DNA of 41,965 bases from CAZDDI01 sp964504195. GTDB taxonomy: Bacteria; Chloroflexota; Anaerolineae; B4-G1; SLSP01. A model generated the notes under the pieces. The model ran no database searches. It saw nothing but the letters and a program-made list of their open reading frames with translations, and was not told the DNA's origin. Shown here in pieces: positions 31,860 through 39,809 of the stretch. How positions within the stretch are numbered: position 1 is the stretch's first letter; each line of letters begins with the position of its first letter. The stretch spans positions 1 through 41,965 of the forward strand of contig CAZDDI010000037.1 of NCBI GenBank assembly GCA_964504195.1. The letters are read 5' to 3'. The position numbers and the translations under genes were made by a program.

Positions 31860-33131
31860 ATGAAACGTGTCTTATGGTTAGTATTGTTGGCGATGTTGTT
31901 GGGTTTGCCTGTGTTGATGACGCGCCCGGCGGCGGTGGTCGTGGCCCAGTCTGGTGGGACGACGTATGTGGTGCAGCGGGGCGATACGCTGTTCAGTATT
32001 GCCAGGCTGCATGGGTTGGATGTTACAGCGCTTTCCCGTGCTAATGGGATCGTCAACCCTAGCCTGATCTATGTGGGTCAGCGCCTGGTAATTCCTCAAG
32101 CAGGGGCTACCCCCCCCGCTGCTGCGACCGGGGGCGTGTATGTAGTGCGCTATGGCGACACGCTCTATAGTATCGCTCGCGTTTATGGGGTGACGCCCTG
32201 GGCAATTGCACAGGCCAATGGCTTACATAACCTGAACGCGATCTATGCTGGTCAGCGGCTTACCATTCCCGGTGCAGCGGCACCCGCACCCACTACGCCA
32301 GGCACAACGCCAGCCCCCGCAGCCAGCACTACCAGCTGGCGAGGTGATTATTATCTGGGCACAGAAATTGCCGGCGCACCCCTCTTTACCCGCAATGATC
32401 GGGCTGTGAGTTTTAACTGGGGCTTGCAGTCGCCCGATACACGCCTGAATACCGACCAGTTTGCCGTGCGGTGGAGCCGCACGATCAATTTCCGGGGCGG
32501 GGTGTACCGTTTCACTATTGCTGCTGATGATGGCGTGCGGCTGTGGATTGACGGCAATCTGCTGCTAGATGCCTGGCAGGCACAGCCTTACACGACTCAC
32601 ACGGCAGAAGTCATATTGACGCCCGGCAACCATCTCGTGGTGGTGGATTATTTCGATCAGGAGGGGCCGGCTGCGATTCAGTTTTCCTTCAACCGGTTGG
32701 GGAATGCGCCGGCGGACACGCCCATGCCTGGTACGGGAACGCCATCCTCTGCCGCTCCCAAAGATGCCTGGTTAGCGCAGTATTTCGGCAACGAGCGGTT
32801 GGAAGGTCAACCGGCGGTGACGCAGATGGAACCGCACATCGGTTACGATTGGGGACTGGGCGGGCCATCTGGTGTGCCGGAGAATTTCTTCAGCGTGCGG
32901 TGGACGCGCCAGGCGCACTTTGCCGCGGATAATTATGCCCTGTGCGCGATGGTAGATGATGGGGTGCGCATCTATGTTGACGGGCAGCTGGTCTTGGATA
33001 AGTGGCACGGCAACAATGGCATTTCTTACTGCGCTGAAGTAGATATGACTGCCGGTTGGCATGAGATCAAGGTGGAGTATTACGAGGATAACGGCAACGC
33101 GCTGATTTACGTCTGGTGGGATCGGCACTAG
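31860..33131 (+). CDS. Secreted protein with two LysM and two PA14-like domains
   Basis: 423 residues. A signal peptide (1-29) precedes two LysM domains: TYVVQRGDTLFSIARLHG (from about 35) and VYVVRYGDTLYSIARVYG (from about 93). A Pro/Thr/Ala linker follows, then two PA14-like carbohydrate-binding sandwiches (about 158-283 and 303-421) with the typical FTIAADDGVRLWIDG and AMVDDGVRIYVDG strands. There is no enzyme domain, so it probably links cell-wall glycan to an exported or environmental glycan. AGGAGG lies 6 nt before ATG 31860, and the gene has its own promoter at 31754. No lipobox is present, in contrast to the LysM lipoprotein at 27887. Confidence 0.9.
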   Translation: MKRVLWLVLLAMLLGLPVLMTRPAAVVVAQSGGTTYVVQRGDTLFSIARLHGLDVTALSRANGIVNPSLIYVGQRLVIPQAGATPPAAATGGVYVVRYGDTLYSIARVYGVTPWAIAQANGLHNLNAIYAGQRLTIPGAAAPAPTTPGTTPAPAASTTSWRGDYYLGTEIAGAPLFTRNDRAVSFNWGLQSPDTRLNTDQFAVRWSRTINFRGGVYRFTIAADDGVRLWIDGNLLLDAWQAQPYTTHTAEVILTPGNHLVVVDYFDQEGPAAIQFSFNRLGNAPADTPMPGTGTPSSAAPKDAWLAQYFGNERLEGQPAVTQMEPHIGYDWGLGGPSGVPENFFSVRWTRQAHFAADNYALCAMVDDGVRIYVDGQLVLDKWHGNNGISYCAEVDMTAGWHEIKVEYYEDNGNALIYVWWDRH

Positions 33132-33297
33132 AGTCGCTGATGTTCATCACGCATGACCAACCAAGTGTAATGAATGTCTGGCTCGCATAGCGCCTGTACT
33201 GCGTAAAGAAGATTTTCGAATGGTCTATAGCTAGGTATCTTTTAGGGGAGAAACACATAAGCGCTCTTTGGTTAGTTGCCGGTAATTCCGTTTTAGA

Positions 33298-33332
33298 TTT
33301 GTGATTTGTGATTTGCTCGATGTGCAGATTTT
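33298..33332. repeat. Heptad array upstream of fba
   Basis: TTTGTGA (x2), TTTGCTC, GATGTGC, AGATTTT in phase, ending at the GGAGG of fba. Confidence 0.75.
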
Positions 33333-33350
33333 TATGGAGGTATAGATACA

Positions 33351-34202
33351 ATGTTAGTTACGAGTAAGGAATTGTTGCTGGATGCACAGAAGCATGGGTA
33401 CGCAGTGGGGGCGTTCAATACGAACAACCTGGAAATTACCCACGCGATTATCAAGGCAGCAGAGGCGAAGAAAGCGCCGGTGCTGGTGCAGATTTCCGCC
33501 GGGGCGCTCAAGTATGCCGGGGCGGACTTCTTGCCGATGATTGTGGCGCAGGCGGCGCGGTTGGCGAGCGTGCCCGTGGCGATTCACCTGGATCACGGCC
33601 CGGACTTCAAGACCGTGATGCTGTCGCTGCAAAAGGGCTTCACCTCGATCATGCGCGATGCTTCGAGTCTGCCTTATGAGGGAAACGTGGCCGAGGTGCG
33701 CAAGGTGGTGGAAGCCTGTCACGCGCTCGGCATCCCTGTCGAGGCGGAAATCGGCAAGCTGGGCGGCGCTGAGGAGCACGTCGTGGTCTCTGATCGTGAC
33801 GCAACGATGAGCGATCCCGACGAGTGCGCGCGCTTCGTGGAGGACGCGGGCTTCGACTTCCTCGCGGTTGCTATTGGCAACGCGCACGGCTTCTATAAGG
33901 GCGAGCCGAAGCTGGATTTTACTCGCCTAGAGGAGATCCGCTCGAAAGTGAGCGTGCCGCTGGTTTTGCACGGCGCGTCGGGTATCCCGGATCATCAGAT
34001 TACGAGGGCGGTAGGACTTGGTATTTGCAAGATCAACATTGATACTGAAGTGCGCAATGCCATGATCCGCGCGATTCAGGCTTACATGGCTGAGAATCCT
34101 GATCAGATTGACCCGCGCAAGGTCTTCAAGCCCGCTATTGCAGCCATGCAGGCGGTGGTGGAGCAGAAAATCGAGATCTTCAAGAGCGCCGGGCGCGCAT
34201 AG
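33351..34202 (+). CDS. fba: Class II fructose-bisphosphate aldolase (or ketose-bisphosphate aldolase)
   Basis: A zinc-dependent cytoplasmic aldolase that cleaves fructose 1,6-bisphosphate in glycolysis or condenses triose phosphates in gluconeogenesis. The 283-residue length fits the short FbaA/GatY group. Catalytic Asp81 and zinc ligand His82 are in HLDHG (79-83), His179 in GNAHG and His207 in LHGASG. INIDTEVR marks the phosphate-binding end. Tagatose-bisphosphate aldolase (GatY/KbaY) is the main alternative because the families are close. GGAGG lies 9 nt before ATG 33351. It is followed by two TGAGCCTGTCGAAG repeats and a terminator at 34309. Confidence 0.9.
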   Translation: MLVTSKELLLDAQKHGYAVGAFNTNNLEITHAIIKAAEAKKAPVLVQISAGALKYAGADFLPMIVAQAARLASVPVAIHLDHGPDFKTVMLSLQKGFTSIMRDASSLPYEGNVAEVRKVVEACHALGIPVEAEIGKLGGAEEHVVVSDRDATMSDPDECARFVEDAGFDFLAVAIGNAHGFYKGEPKLDFTRLEEIRSKVSVPLVLHGASGIPDHQITRAVGLGICKINIDTEVRNAMIRAIQAYMAENPDQIDPRKVFKPAIAAMQAVVEQKIEIFKSAGRA

Positions 34203-34236
34203 TAAGACAAGCTTCTCTTCTGCCGTACCCTGAGCC

Positions 34237-34284
34237 AAGGGGGTGCCTGAGCCTGTCGAAGGGGGTGCCTGAGCCTGTCGAAGG
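34237..34284. repeat. Tandem TGAGCCTGTCGAAG repeat after fba
   Basis: Two 23-bp units (GGGGGTGCCTGAGCCTGTCG...) directly repeated, with a third partial word upstream (CCCTGAGCC). Same core as the 85-bp array at 1221. Confidence 0.8.
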
Positions 34285-34308
34285 CCTGTCAAGGGGGATT
34301 GCATAATC

Positions 34309-34343
34309 AACCGCGCAGGGGCGCATAGCCCCTGCGCGGTTTT
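34309..34343 (+). terminator. Rho-independent terminator of fba
   Basis: A perfect 14-bp stem 34309-34322/34328-34341 (AACCGCGCAGGGGC), a GCATA loop and a T4 tail. Confidence 0.85.
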
Positions 34344-34370
34344 GTGGTATACTCCCGCGAGGAGGTTATG

Positions 34371-35537
34371 ATGAATATCGTGCTGCTCTCCCCCCATTTT
34401 CCGCCGAATTATTGCCGGTTTGCCGTGGGCGCGCGCCGGGCTGAGGCCAATGTGCTTGGCATTGGCGATATGCCCTACGACCGCCTTTCCGACACACTCA
34501 AGGCCGCGCTCACTGAGTATTACTGGGTGGACAATCTGCACGATTACGATCGCGTAATGCGCGCGTGCGGTTACTTCGTCCACAAGTACGGGCGCATTGA
34601 CGCACTGGAATCTCATAACGAATACTGGTTGGAGACCGATGCCCGCCTGCGGCTCGATTTCAACATTCCCGGCCTGCGCCCCGCGCAGCTCGCCGCGCTC
34701 AAGCGCAAATCGCAGATGAAGGCGCGTTTCCGTGAGGCCGGTATCGAGGTTGCGCCCGGTGGCGTCATTCACACCGAACCTGAGGCGCGCGCGTTTGTAG
34801 CCGAGATCGGCTACCCCCTGGTCGCTAAGCCCGATGTGGGCGTGGGCGCTGCCGGGACGTACAAGCTGCGTGGTGAGGCCGATCTGGAGCGTTTTCTGGC
34901 GGAGCGCCCGCCGTCGGTGGATTACCTGCTCGAAAGCTTCATCGTCGGGAAACTACACTCCTTCGATGGGCTGACCGACCAGCAGGGGCGGATCGTCTTC
35001 GCGGCGGCGCACTTCTACGAGCCGGGTATCCTCGATGTGGTCAACGCCAACCTGGATGTCTACGCCTGCTCGTACCGCGAGATCCCTGCTGAGCTGGCGG
35101 AGGCCGGGCGGCGCGCCGTCCGCGCCTTCGATGTGCGCGCGCGTTTCTTCCACATCGAGTTCTTCCACGCGCCCGATGACCGCTGGATCGCCATCGAGAT
35201 GAACGTTCGCCCGCCCGGCGGCTTGATGATGGACGTGTTCAACTACGCCAACGACGCCGATCTTTACGCGGAGTGGGCTAATGTCGTGTTGTTCGATTCG
35301 TTCAGCGCCGTCATCGAGCGGCCCTACCATGTCGCGTTCATCGGGCGCAAGCAGCACCGTCCCTATCGCCACACACACGCGCAGGTGTTGGAGCATTGCG
35401 CATCGCGGCTGGTGCATCATCAGCCAGTTGAGCCGATTTTCGCCCGCGCGATGGGCGAGTATGCTTACATCCTGCGCGCCCCCGATTTCGACCAGATGCG
35501 CGAGGCCATCGCCTACGTTATGGCGGTTGAGCTATGA
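34371..35537 (+). CDS. ATP-grasp ligase of unknown substrate
   Basis: A 388-residue cytoplasmic ATP-grasp enzyme, predicted to activate a carboxylate by phosphorylation and join it to an amine or thiol. Residues 1-110 form a pre-ATP-grasp fold. ATP-binding Lys153 lies in VAKPDVGVGAAGTYK, Glu188-type hinge residues in YLLESF, and the metal-binding set in FFHIEFF (Glu263) and AIEMNVRPPGG (Glu276, Asn278, Arg280). Two ATGs occur at 34368 and 34371; the second has AGGAGG at 5-nt spacing and is chosen. No peptide or carrier-protein substrate gene is visible nearby. The next gene is an esterase-like protein, suggesting a two-step modification system; the substrate is unknown. Confidence 0.85.
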   Translation: MNIVLLSPHFPPNYCRFAVGARRAEANVLGIGDMPYDRLSDTLKAALTEYYWVDNLHDYDRVMRACGYFVHKYGRIDALESHNEYWLETDARLRLDFNIPGLRPAQLAALKRKSQMKARFREAGIEVAPGGVIHTEPEARAFVAEIGYPLVAKPDVGVGAAGTYKLRGEADLERFLAERPPSVDYLLESFIVGKLHSFDGLTDQQGRIVFAAAHFYEPGILDVVNANLDVYACSYREIPAELAEAGRRAVRAFDVRARFFHIEFFHAPDDRWIAIEMNVRPPGGLMMDVFNYANDADLYAEWANVVLFDSFSAVIERPYHVAFIGRKQHRPYRHTHAQVLEHCASRLVHHQPVEPIFARAMGEYAYILRAPDFDQMREAIAYVMAVEL

Positions 35538-35551
35538 TATGGAGTTTGTCT

Positions 35552-35628
35552 AAAAGTTTACGAAGGCGGTGGTTGAGCCTGTCGAAACCATCGCCGGTTA
35601 TCGGTCGGTTTAACCACCAGTGGAATTA
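35552..35628. repeat. 77-bp palindromic element, copy A
   Basis: From AAAAGTTTACGAAGG to CAGTGGAATT, with imperfect inverted arms GGTGGTTGAGCCTGTCGA / TCGG...ACCACC. The matching copy is at 41824-41900. It lies in the spacer between the ATP-grasp and esterase genes. Confidence 0.8.
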
Positions 35629-35650
35629 AAGGTAAAAATAAAAACTTTGT

Positions 35651-35675
35651 GCTCTCTGTGTCTCTGTGGTGAATA
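35651..35675. repeat. 8-bp word repeat upstream of the esterase gene
   Basis: CTCTGTGT, CTCTGTGG in phase directly before the short spacer to ATG 35691. I recall this word type from spacers of many unrelated environmental bacteria; that needs a search. Confidence 0.6.
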
Positions 35676-35690
35676 TCCAGGCAATTATTT

Positions 35691-36428
35691 ATGAACACCG
35701 AGTATCATGTCTGGCACAGCCCCAACCTGGGGCGTGAGATGCCACTCGAAGTCTATGGGCACGCTGGAAAACCGCTGCTGATCTTCCCTTGCGCCGGCGG
35801 GCGTTTCTTCGAGGCGGAAGATTTCGGCATGATCCACGCCCTGCGCGACTTCATCGGCACGGGCAAAATTCAGGTCTTCACCGTAGACAGCCTGGATCAC
35901 GAATCGTGGCTGGCACACTGGAAATGGCCCGGCGACCGCGCCTGGCGGCATGAGCAGTACGACCGCTACATCGTGCAAGAAGTTGCCCCTTTCATCCGGC
36001 AGCACAGCGGGTGGGCGGGCAAGTTCATGGCGACCGGAAACAGCCTGGGCGCATATCACGCAGCGAACAGCCTCTTCCGCCACCCGGACTGGTTTGACGT
36101 GACGATTGCTCTCAGTGGGCTGTACAGCCCGCACCATTTCGTCGGCGAGTACCGCGACGAGCATGTGTACTTCAACTTCCCGCTGCTGTACCTCTCCAAC
36201 CTCGATGATCCCGCCTACCTGGAGCAGTTCCGCCAGAGCCGCATCATCGTATGCGTGGGGCAGGGCGCGTGGGAAGAGATTCCGCTGGCCGAAACCCGCG
36301 CCCTGGAGGGCGTGCTGTGGGCATTGGATGTCCCCGCCTGGTTCGATTATTGGGGCTACGACGTGAACCACGATTGGCCCTGGTGGCGGCGGCAACTGCC
36401 GTATTTCTTGAGTATGCTGGCTTTGTAG
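35691..36428 (+). CDS. Esterase-like alpha/beta hydrolase (COG4947-type)
   Basis: 245 residues of an alpha/beta hydrolase similar to the esterase family in COG4947. The nucleophile elbow is TGNSLGAYHA with Ser118. His227 in VNHDWPWWR is the likely catalytic base, with an acid around 170-200. No signal peptide, so it acts in the cytoplasm. The start at ATG 35691 has only a weak CAGG site, and repeats fill the upstream spacer. It lies 153 nt after the ATP-grasp gene on the same strand. A plausible role is to hydrolyse an ester or thioester on, or released from, the ATP-grasp product; this is inference. Confidence 0.8.
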   Translation: MNTEYHVWHSPNLGREMPLEVYGHAGKPLLIFPCAGGRFFEAEDFGMIHALRDFIGTGKIQVFTVDSLDHESWLAHWKWPGDRAWRHEQYDRYIVQEVAPFIRQHSGWAGKFMATGNSLGAYHAANSLFRHPDWFDVTIALSGLYSPHHFVGEYRDEHVYFNFPLLYLSNLDDPAYLEQFRQSRIIVCVGQGAWEEIPLAETRALEGVLWALDVPAWFDYWGYDVNHDWPWWRRQLPYFLSMLAL

Positions 36429-36430
36429 TA

Positions 36431-36513
36431 GCGAGAAAGCGAAAAGGCGAGAAAGCGGTTCCCCGATTCGCCATTCGAGATTTGCTGATTTGCTCGATTT
36501 GCAGATTTTCTCC
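36431..36513. repeat. 8-bp and 7-bp word repeats in the esterase-argS spacer
   Basis: GCGAGAAA, GCGAAAAG, GCGAGAAA (8-bp period) start 2 nt after the esterase stop. They are followed by ATTCGCC, ATTCGAG, ATTTGCT and then 8-bp words GATTTGCT, CGATTTGC, AGATTTTC that run up to the GGAGG of argS. Almost the whole 98-nt spacer is word repeats. Confidence 0.8.
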
Positions 36514-36526
36514 CCGGAGGTAGACG

Positions 36527-38242
36527 ATGACAACGACGATACCCTTACGCGATCAATTATCCGACCTGCTCCGCGCCGGTCTATTGGCAGCGCAGCGCGC
36601 GAACGCGGTGGCTGCATTTACGATTCCCGACGTGCTACCCGTCGAGCCGAGCCGTTTTGAGACGCATGGCGATTATGGTTCGCCTGTGTGCTTGGGGCTA
36701 GCAAAGACCCTCAAGCGTGCGCCGGTGCAGATAGCCCAAGACATCATCCCGCACATCCCCGCTGCGCCGTTTGTGTGTAAGGTTGAAGCTGCCGCGCCCG
36801 GTTATATCAACTTCACGCTGGACGAGAGCTGGCTGGCGCAGCAGGCGCGCGTCATCCTGGCGGCTGGCGAGACGTGGGGCAACCTCGCGTTGGGTGCAGG
36901 CAAGCGCGTGCAGGTCGAGTTCGTCAGCGCGAACCCCACCGGGCCAATTACCATCGGCTCGGCGCGCAACGCCGTCATCGGCGACGCGCTGGCCTCCGTG
37001 CTGGCGGCGGCGGGCTACACCGTCGAGCGCGAGTATTACGTCAACGATGCCGGTTCGAAGGCGCGTAAGCTTGCCGTGAGCATCTTCCTCAAGTACGCGG
37101 AGCTGCTCGGCGAGCCGGTGGCGATGGATGAAGAAACGTACCCTGGCGCGTACATCGAAGCGATGGCGCAGGCGCTCGTCGCGGCGGTAGGCAATCGCTA
37201 TCTGACGCAGGAACGTGAGAGCGCATTGCGCGAAATCATGCGTTGGGGCATCGAGCGGGTGCTCATCATCGTGGAAGAAGACCTGGCGGCGTTGCGCGTG
37301 CGCTTCGACAGCTGGCGGCACGAGCGCGATTTCTACGCGCCTGGCCCGGCAGGCTGCCCCAGCCTCTTTGACCAGCGGTTGGCTGTGTTGCGCGAGGCCG
37401 GCTATGTGGTCGAGCGAGACGACGCGACCTGGTTCACCCATGCCGATCTCGACAAGGACGCGGTGCTCATCCGCTCGCCCAAAGTCATCCCCAATTCCGA
37501 AGACCGCCCCACCTATTTGGCTTCCGACATCGCCTACGTCTGGGACAAGCTCGTGTTGCGCGGTTTCGATAGGGCCATCTACGTCTGGGGGGCCGATCAT
37601 CACGGCGACGTACCCCGCGTCATCGCGGCGACGCAGGCTCAAGGGTTGGATACCGACCGTGTGGTTATCGTTCTCTATCAGCTGGTCACGCTACTGCGCA
37701 GCGGCGAAGAAGTCCGCATGTCCAAGAGCTCCGGCGAGTTCATCACCCTGCGCGAGCTGGTGGATGAGGTTGGCCCGGATCCCATCCGCTTCATGCTCCT
37801 CACCCGCACGGTGGATGTGAGCATGGACTTCGACCTCGACCTGGCGGTGGAGCAGTCGGATCGCAACCCGGTCTATTATGTGCAGTACGCGCACACGCGC
37901 ATCGCGGGCGTGCTGCGCAAGGCTGAGGAGCTAGGTGTGGCGACGGATGCGGCGGGCGACCCGGCGCTGCTCACGCACCCCAGCGAGTTGGCGCTGCTGC
38001 GGAAGATGCTCGCGTTGCCGGAGCTCGTCGCGCTGGCGGCAGTCAATCTTACGCCACACCTGCTCACCACGTATGCGTCCGAGTTGGCGGCATTGTTCCA
38101 TGCCTTCTACCGCGATTGCCGTGTGGTAGACCCGGATGCACTGGAATTGACCGCCGCCCGGCTGATGCTCGCGCGCGCGGCCAAGACGGTTCTGGCGCGC
38201 GTGCTGGGGCTGTTGGGTGTGGATGCGCCGGAGAAAATGTAA
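36527..38242 (+). CDS. argS: Arginyl-tRNA synthetase
   Basis: Charges tRNA-Arg with arginine. The 571-residue class I enzyme has the N-terminal Add1 region (about 1-110), the catalytic Rossmann domain and a C-terminal DALR anticodon-binding domain (about 445-571). The KMSKS loop is intact as RMSKSSG (Met398, Lys400). The HIGH signature, normally in NPTGPLHVGHARNAV, reads NPTGPITIGSARNAV (Thr142, Ile143, Gly144, Ser145), so both histidines are replaced. The rest of the motif and the flanking VSANPTGP are well conserved, and the frame is intact, so a functional variant is likely. GGAGG lies 6 nt before ATG 36527. No second argS is in the window. Confidence 0.94.
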   Translation: MTTTIPLRDQLSDLLRAGLLAAQRANAVAAFTIPDVLPVEPSRFETHGDYGSPVCLGLAKTLKRAPVQIAQDIIPHIPAAPFVCKVEAAAPGYINFTLDESWLAQQARVILAAGETWGNLALGAGKRVQVEFVSANPTGPITIGSARNAVIGDALASVLAAAGYTVEREYYVNDAGSKARKLAVSIFLKYAELLGEPVAMDEETYPGAYIEAMAQALVAAVGNRYLTQERESALREIMRWGIERVLIIVEEDLAALRVRFDSWRHERDFYAPGPAGCPSLFDQRLAVLREAGYVVERDDATWFTHADLDKDAVLIRSPKVIPNSEDRPTYLASDIAYVWDKLVLRGFDRAIYVWGADHHGDVPRVIAATQAQGLDTDRVVIVLYQLVTLLRSGEEVRMSKSSGEFITLRELVDEVGPDPIRFMLLTRTVDVSMDFDLDLAVEQSDRNPVYYVQYAHTRIAGVLRKAEELGVATDAAGDPALLTHPSELALLRKMLALPELVALAAVNLTPHLLTTYASELAALFHAFYRDCRVVDPDALELTAARLMLARAAKTVLARVLGLLGVDAPEKM

Positions 38243-38303
38243 GTAATGCGTACTTCGTAATGCGTAAATTTTTTCTCTGCAATTACGCAGTACGCATTAC
38301 GCA
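38243..38303. repeat. Inverted heptad arrays filling the argS-dcd spacer
   Basis: GTAATGC, GTACTTC, GTAATGC, GTAAATT begin at the first base after the argS stop (38240-38242). After an AT-rich centre, TTACGCA, GTACGCA, TTACGCA (38283-38303) follow in the opposite orientation. Confidence 0.9.
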
Positions 38304-38343
38304 GGAGCAAGCAAGACCTGATAATTTTTGGAGGAACTCCTCA

Positions 38344-38904
38344 ATGGGATTGAAACCTGATTTTTGGATTCGCAAGCTGGCGTTGGAAGAGCAGATGATC
38401 GAGCCGTTTGAGGATGGGCAGGTGCGCAACGGGGTGATCTCGTATGGCCTCTCGTCCTACGGCTACGATATTCGCGTCGCGGATGAGTTCATGGTGTTCA
38501 CCTCTGGCGTGGGCGACTTGTCTGTGGTGGATCCCAAGCATCTCGACACGCGGGCGATGATCGAGTTTCGCGGCGAGGTCTGCATCATCCCGCCGAACTC
38601 GTTTGCGCTGGCGCGCAGTCTGGAGTATATGCGGATACCACGCAATGTGCTGGGCGCGGTGCTCGGAAAATCCACGTATGCCAGGTGCGGTATCGTGACG
38701 AATTTTACACCGCTGGAGCCGGGGTGGCACGGTTACATCACTATCGAGATCAGCAACACTACCCCGCTGCCCGCCAAAATCTACGCCAACGAGGGCATCG
38801 CGCAGGTGTTGTTCTTCGAGGGTGATGCTCCCTGCGAGATTTCTTACGCGGACAAGAAGGGCAAGTACCAGGGCCAGGTCGGCGTCGTGCTGCCGAGGCT
38901 GTAA
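38344..38904 (+). CDS. dcd: dCTP deaminase
   Basis: Deaminates dCTP to dUTP in the pathway to dTTP. The 186-residue protein has the typical SYGYDIRVA (38-46), GKSTYARCGI (109-118) with the conserved Arg, and the catalytic Glu135 in TIEISN. The C-terminal KYQGQVGV closes the nucleotide site. A bifunctional dCTP deaminase/dUTPase cannot be excluded, since no separate dut gene is in the window. ATG 38344 has GGAGG about 10 nt upstream; a longer in-frame extension to 38116 overlaps argS and the spacer repeats and is rejected. The next gene is ung, so both genes control uracil in DNA. Confidence 0.93.
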   Translation: MGLKPDFWIRKLALEEQMIEPFEDGQVRNGVISYGLSSYGYDIRVADEFMVFTSGVGDLSVVDPKHLDTRAMIEFRGEVCIIPPNSFALARSLEYMRIPRNVLGAVLGKSTYARCGIVTNFTPLEPGWHGYITIEISNTTPLPAKIYANEGIAQVLFFEGDAPCEISYADKKGKYQGQVGVVLPRL

Positions 38905-38932
38905 CTGGTTGCTGGTTACTGGAAGCTGGATG
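38905..38932. repeat. Heptad array starting at the dcd stop codon
   Basis: CTGGTTG, CTGGTTA, CTGGAAG, CTGGATG in phase, beginning with the first base after the TAA stop (38902-38904). Confidence 0.85.
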
Positions 38933-38953
38933 TTTTTGCCCCATCCTCGGCTC

Positions 38954-38996
38954 GCGGCGGATTGTCAAATCCGCCGCTGGATTGCTAAATCCAGCG
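38954..38996. repeat. Two overlapping hairpins in the dcd-ung spacer
   Basis: Stem 38954-38962/38969-38977 (GCGGCGGAT) and stem 38975-38982/38989-38996 (CGCTGGAT) share three bases, so only one full hairpin can form at a time. No T run follows. Confidence 0.75.
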
Positions 38997-39011
38997 GGAG
39001 CATTAAATTTG

Positions 39012-39053
39012 TTTGTGGCTTGCCGCTTGAGACTTGCGGCTTGGAGGCTTGAT
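39012..39053. repeat. Heptad array containing the ung ribosome binding site
   Basis: TTTGTGG, CTTGCCG, CTTGAGA, CTTGCGG, CTTGGAG in phase. The last word plus the next base forms GGAGG, the SD of ung. Confidence 0.8.
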
Positions 39054-39708
39054 GTTTGACCAAACCTGGCTCGATGCCATCCCCTTGCTCCGCGAGGGCT
39101 ATCACGAGACGCTGTTGGCGCGGGTGGAGGCGTTACGCACCACCTCGATCATCTACCCGCCGCGCGAGCAGGTATTCCGCGCGCTCGCGCTGACCCCATT
39201 CGATGCGGTACGGGTGGTGCTGCTAGGGCAAGACCCCTATCACGGCCCTGGGCAGGCGCATGGATTGGCTTTTTCCGTGCCGGAGGGCTGCAAGATGCCC
39301 CCCTCGCTGCGCAACATCTTCAAAGAAATCACCGCCGATGTTTACGGCGGGGATGCGCCGTCCTTTTCCACTGACCTCACCCGCTGGGCGGAGCAGGGTG
39401 TGTTGCTGCTCAACGCCACGCTCACGGTGGAAGCGGGCAAGGCCGGCTCGCATCAGAAACTAGGCTGGCAGGCGCTCACCGATCAAATTGTGGAGACGTT
39501 GAGCCGCGAGCGCGCGGGTCTTGTCTTCATACTCTGGGGTCGCCACGCGCAAGCCAAGCGCGCGCTGATTGACCCTGCCCGCCATTTGATCCTGGAGACC
39601 GTGCATCCTTCACCGCTCTCCGCGCATCAGGGCTTCTTTGGTTGCCGCCACTTCTCGCAGGCCAACGCCTACCTCGCCGCGCGCGGCGCAACGCCCATTC
39701 GGTGGTAA
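39052..39708 (+). CDS. ung: Uracil-DNA glycosylase (family 1)
   Basis: Removes uracil from DNA and starts base-excision repair. The 218-residue protein carries the family-1 motifs: GQDPYHG (59-65, water-activating Asp61), LLLN (118-121) and HPSPLSAHQGF (His185). Length is typical. ATG 39052 is chosen with GGAGG at 4-5 nt; an upstream TTG would start inside the heptad repeat. It directly follows dcd, a sensible pair because dcd makes dUTP. The stop codon is followed by another heptad array. Confidence 0.95.
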   Translation: MFDQTWLDAIPLLREGYHETLLARVEALRTTSIIYPPREQVFRALALTPFDAVRVVLLGQDPYHGPGQAHGLAFSVPEGCKMPPSLRNIFKEITADVYGGDAPSFSTDLTRWAEQGVLLLNATLTVEAGKAGSHQKLGWQALTDQIVETLSRERAGLVFILWGRHAQAKRALIDPARHLILETVHPSPLSAHQGFFGCRHFSQANAYLAARGATPIRW

Positions 39709-39715
39709 AATGAGT

Positions 39716-39770
39716 GTACTGCGTACTTCGTAATGCGTAAAAGCCCAATATGCATACGAAGTACGCAATA
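39716..39770. repeat. Inverted heptad arrays in the ung-MFS spacer
   Basis: GTACTGC, GTACTTC, GTAATGC, GTAAAAG start 7 nt after the ung stop. The stem TGCGTACTTCGTA (about 39720-39732) pairs with TACGAAGTACGCA (39755-39767). It lies before the GGAGG of the transporter gene. Confidence 0.85.
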
Positions 39771-39809
39771 GGATATAGACGGATTTTCTAACAGAACACG
39801 GAGGCCTCT

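Noticed and set aside
38116..38343. N-terminal extension of dCTP deaminase
   Set aside because: It overlaps argS and translates the spacer repeats; the conserved protein starts at 38344 with an SD.
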